Source: Acidobacteriota bacterium (GTDB taxonomy: Bacteria; Acidobacteriota; Terriglobia; UBA7540). Taken from it: a stretch of DNA of 7,735 nucleotides. Both the position numbers and the translations under genes were made by a program. Below, piece by piece: positions 7,154-7,735 of this stretch (the first letter of the stretch is position 1; each line of letters begins with the position of its first letter). Location: NCBI GenBank assembly GCA_003165615.1, contig PLWR01000393.1, positions 1 through 7,735 on the forward strand, in the 5' to 3' direction. A model generated the notes under the pieces. That model had not been told where the DNA came from. It ran no database searches and saw nothing but the letters and a program-made list of their open reading frames with translations.

Positions 7154-7243
7154 GGCTGGCGCATCAGAGCGCAGATCTGCGTTTTCGTGCTGCGGGCAGG
7201 GGCACAGAAGTGAATCGCAGCGCTGCGCTCTGATGCGCCAGCC
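7154..7243. repeat. Long inverted repeat (28-bp arms) downstream of the MEMO-like gene
   Basis: Arms at 7154-7181 and 7216-7243 match at 26 of 28 positions, the outer 21 without error, and enclose a 34-base loop. It begins 13 bases after the stop codon. The inner 12 bases of each arm (CGCAGATCTGCG and CGCAGCGCTGCG) are themselves perfect palindromes, and the two mismatches fall at their centres. Both strands could fold as one long stem or a branched form. No T-run follows on either side, so this is not a textbook intrinsic terminator, though such a stem could end or stabilise the upstream transcript. The architecture resembles REP/BIME or MITE elements; the family is not recognised. Confidence 0.75.
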
Positions 7244-7274
7244 CCTTCCCTCGAGGCGAATGTTAAGGCCCACC

Positions 7275-7303
7275 TTCACAAACTTCTATTGTGCTGATAT
7301 AAT
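7275..7303 (+). promoter_or_regulatory. Strong extended -10 sigma70-type promoter reading rightward
   Basis: TTCACA (7275-7280, 5/6 match to TTGACA) is followed after exactly 17 bases by a perfect TATAAT (7298-7303). TGA at 7295-7297 provides an extended -10. The start of transcription would be near 7310. No convincing gene follows within the window, so it probably drives a long leader plus a gene beyond the right edge, or a non-coding RNA. Confidence 0.6.
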
Positions 7304-7735
7304 TCTTGAGGTATCGTTCTCGGCGTATGACTCTGCGCGACTTGTGATCAACGCTCGTTCGTGCTTCGCGTTCAGGTTATCAAGCTGAAGTAGTCATGGC
7401 GGGAAATGTTAAGAGATTTTAACAAACATTTTTCGCCCTCCTTCAAACCTCTATGCGGCAGATGTGCATCTCAGCCTGCGGTAGGTGGAAGGCGCGTACA
7501 TTCCGGGGACTACTAACGAAGCGGGAGATTCTCATTATTTGTGGCACCGTGCCCGGGACGAGAAGTGCGATCCGATTTCATCAAGTTCTGTCTATAAAAG
7601 GTTGCAGCTAAGAGTCAGTCGAGCCCTCCGGCCGCGATTCGGAGTGGGAAAGCACAGGGCAGAAGGCGCTTAACGCCAAGCTCCCACACCCCGGCTGAGG
7701 AGTTCGCCTCAGGAAGAAATTTGCTTGGGAAGGGG
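7304..7735 (+). other. Gene-free region: probable long 5' leader or non-coding RNA
   Basis: No open frame here has convincing protein character. What is visible: TGTTAA (7407-7412) facing TTAACA (7419-7424), a small AT-rich dyad; GTGGGA (7644-7649) complementary to TCCCAC (7682-7687), enclosing a GGCG/CGCC hairpin (7665-7668 and 7674-7677); CCAAGC (7676-7681) complementary to GCTTGG (7723-7728), enclosing a CTGAGG-AGTTCG-CCTCAG hairpin (7695-7712). The window ends in a purine-rich GGGAAGGGG that could be a ribosome binding site for a gene just outside. No known riboswitch or RNA family is recognised. The first part (about 7262-7440) is more AT-rich than the genes to the left. Confidence 0.35.
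7695..7712 (+). other. Small hairpin near the end of the leader region
   Basis: CTGAGG (7695-7700) and CCTCAG (7707-7712) form a 6-bp stem around AGTTCG. It is nested within the possible outer stem CCAAGC/GCTTGG. No T-run follows, so it is not an intrinsic terminator. It could be part of a structured leader controlling access to the purine-rich end of the window. Confidence 0.4.

Noticed and set aside
7142..7260. Intrinsic terminator after the MEMO-like gene
   Set aside because: A long stem is present, but no T-run follows it on either strand, so it is described as an inverted repeat.
7408..7449. Minus-strand mini-frame MFVKIS preceded by AAGGAGG
   Set aside because: The ribosome-binding-like tract is striking, but the frame is six codons, with no promoter or downstream minus-strand gene to make it a leader peptide.
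7485..7673. 62-codon plus-strand open frame starting with GTG
   Set aside because: It has no convincing ribosome binding site, no recognisable motifs and mixed composition; probably chance within the leader region.
7649..7694. Resemblance to a GEMM (cyclic di-GMP-I) riboswitch core: GCACAGGGCA followed by ACGCCAAGC
   Set aside because: The GAAA tetraloop hairpin and its receptor are absent and the spacing is wrong, so the match is probably coincidental. A covariance model search would settle it.

Overview
The window is a stretch of GC-rich bacterial DNA with four complete genes in two divergent blocks, followed by about 590 bases without a convincing gene. The gene types (a bacterial-clade group II PLP decarboxylase, a large secreted DUF3160 protein, a signal-peptide-bearing MEMO protein) and small GC-rich palindromic repeats suggest a soil-type Acidobacteriota genome. 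That assignment is inference; no rRNA or other taxonomic marker is present.

Left block, minus strand (27-3257): a MocR/GntR-type regulator (winged helix fused to an aminotransferase-like domain) is followed by a PLP-dependent group II amino acid decarboxylase. They look like one transcription unit, with a 150-base gap containing competing GC-rich hairpins. MocR proteins commonly sense PLP or amino-acid-derived aldimines and act on their own and adjacent genes, so the regulator probably controls the decarboxylase. The decarboxylase keeps the PLP lysine, aspartate and ring-stacking histidine. It appears to carry Phe where animal and plant relatives have the catalytic-loop Tyr, so its true reaction is open.

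The divergent intergenic region (3258-3428) holds a plausible promoter for the regulator with CTGGT direct repeats on either side of the -10 box. It also holds a CCAAT-centred imperfect palindrome and CCAWT repeats spaced 16-17 bases apart, all candidate operator sites.

Right block, plus strand (3429-7141): a 954-residue exported protein with two SH3-like domains and a DUF3160 domain overlaps by one base with a 282-residue MEMO/AmmeMemoRadiSam-B-like protein that also has an apparent signal peptide. The pair looks translationally coupled and exported together. The usual MEMO partners (AMMECR1 and a radical SAM protein) are absent here, so this is the best candidate in the window for an undescribed system. 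The DUF3160 gene also contains, in frame, an 83-base palindromic repeat-like element coding part of the linker after the signal peptide.

The right end (7142-7735) holds a 28-base-arm inverted repeat just after the MEMO stop. Next comes a strong extended -10 promoter reading rightward, then about 425 bases of probable leader or non-coding RNA with several possible hairpins, ending in a purine-rich stretch. The gene this leader would serve lies outside the window.
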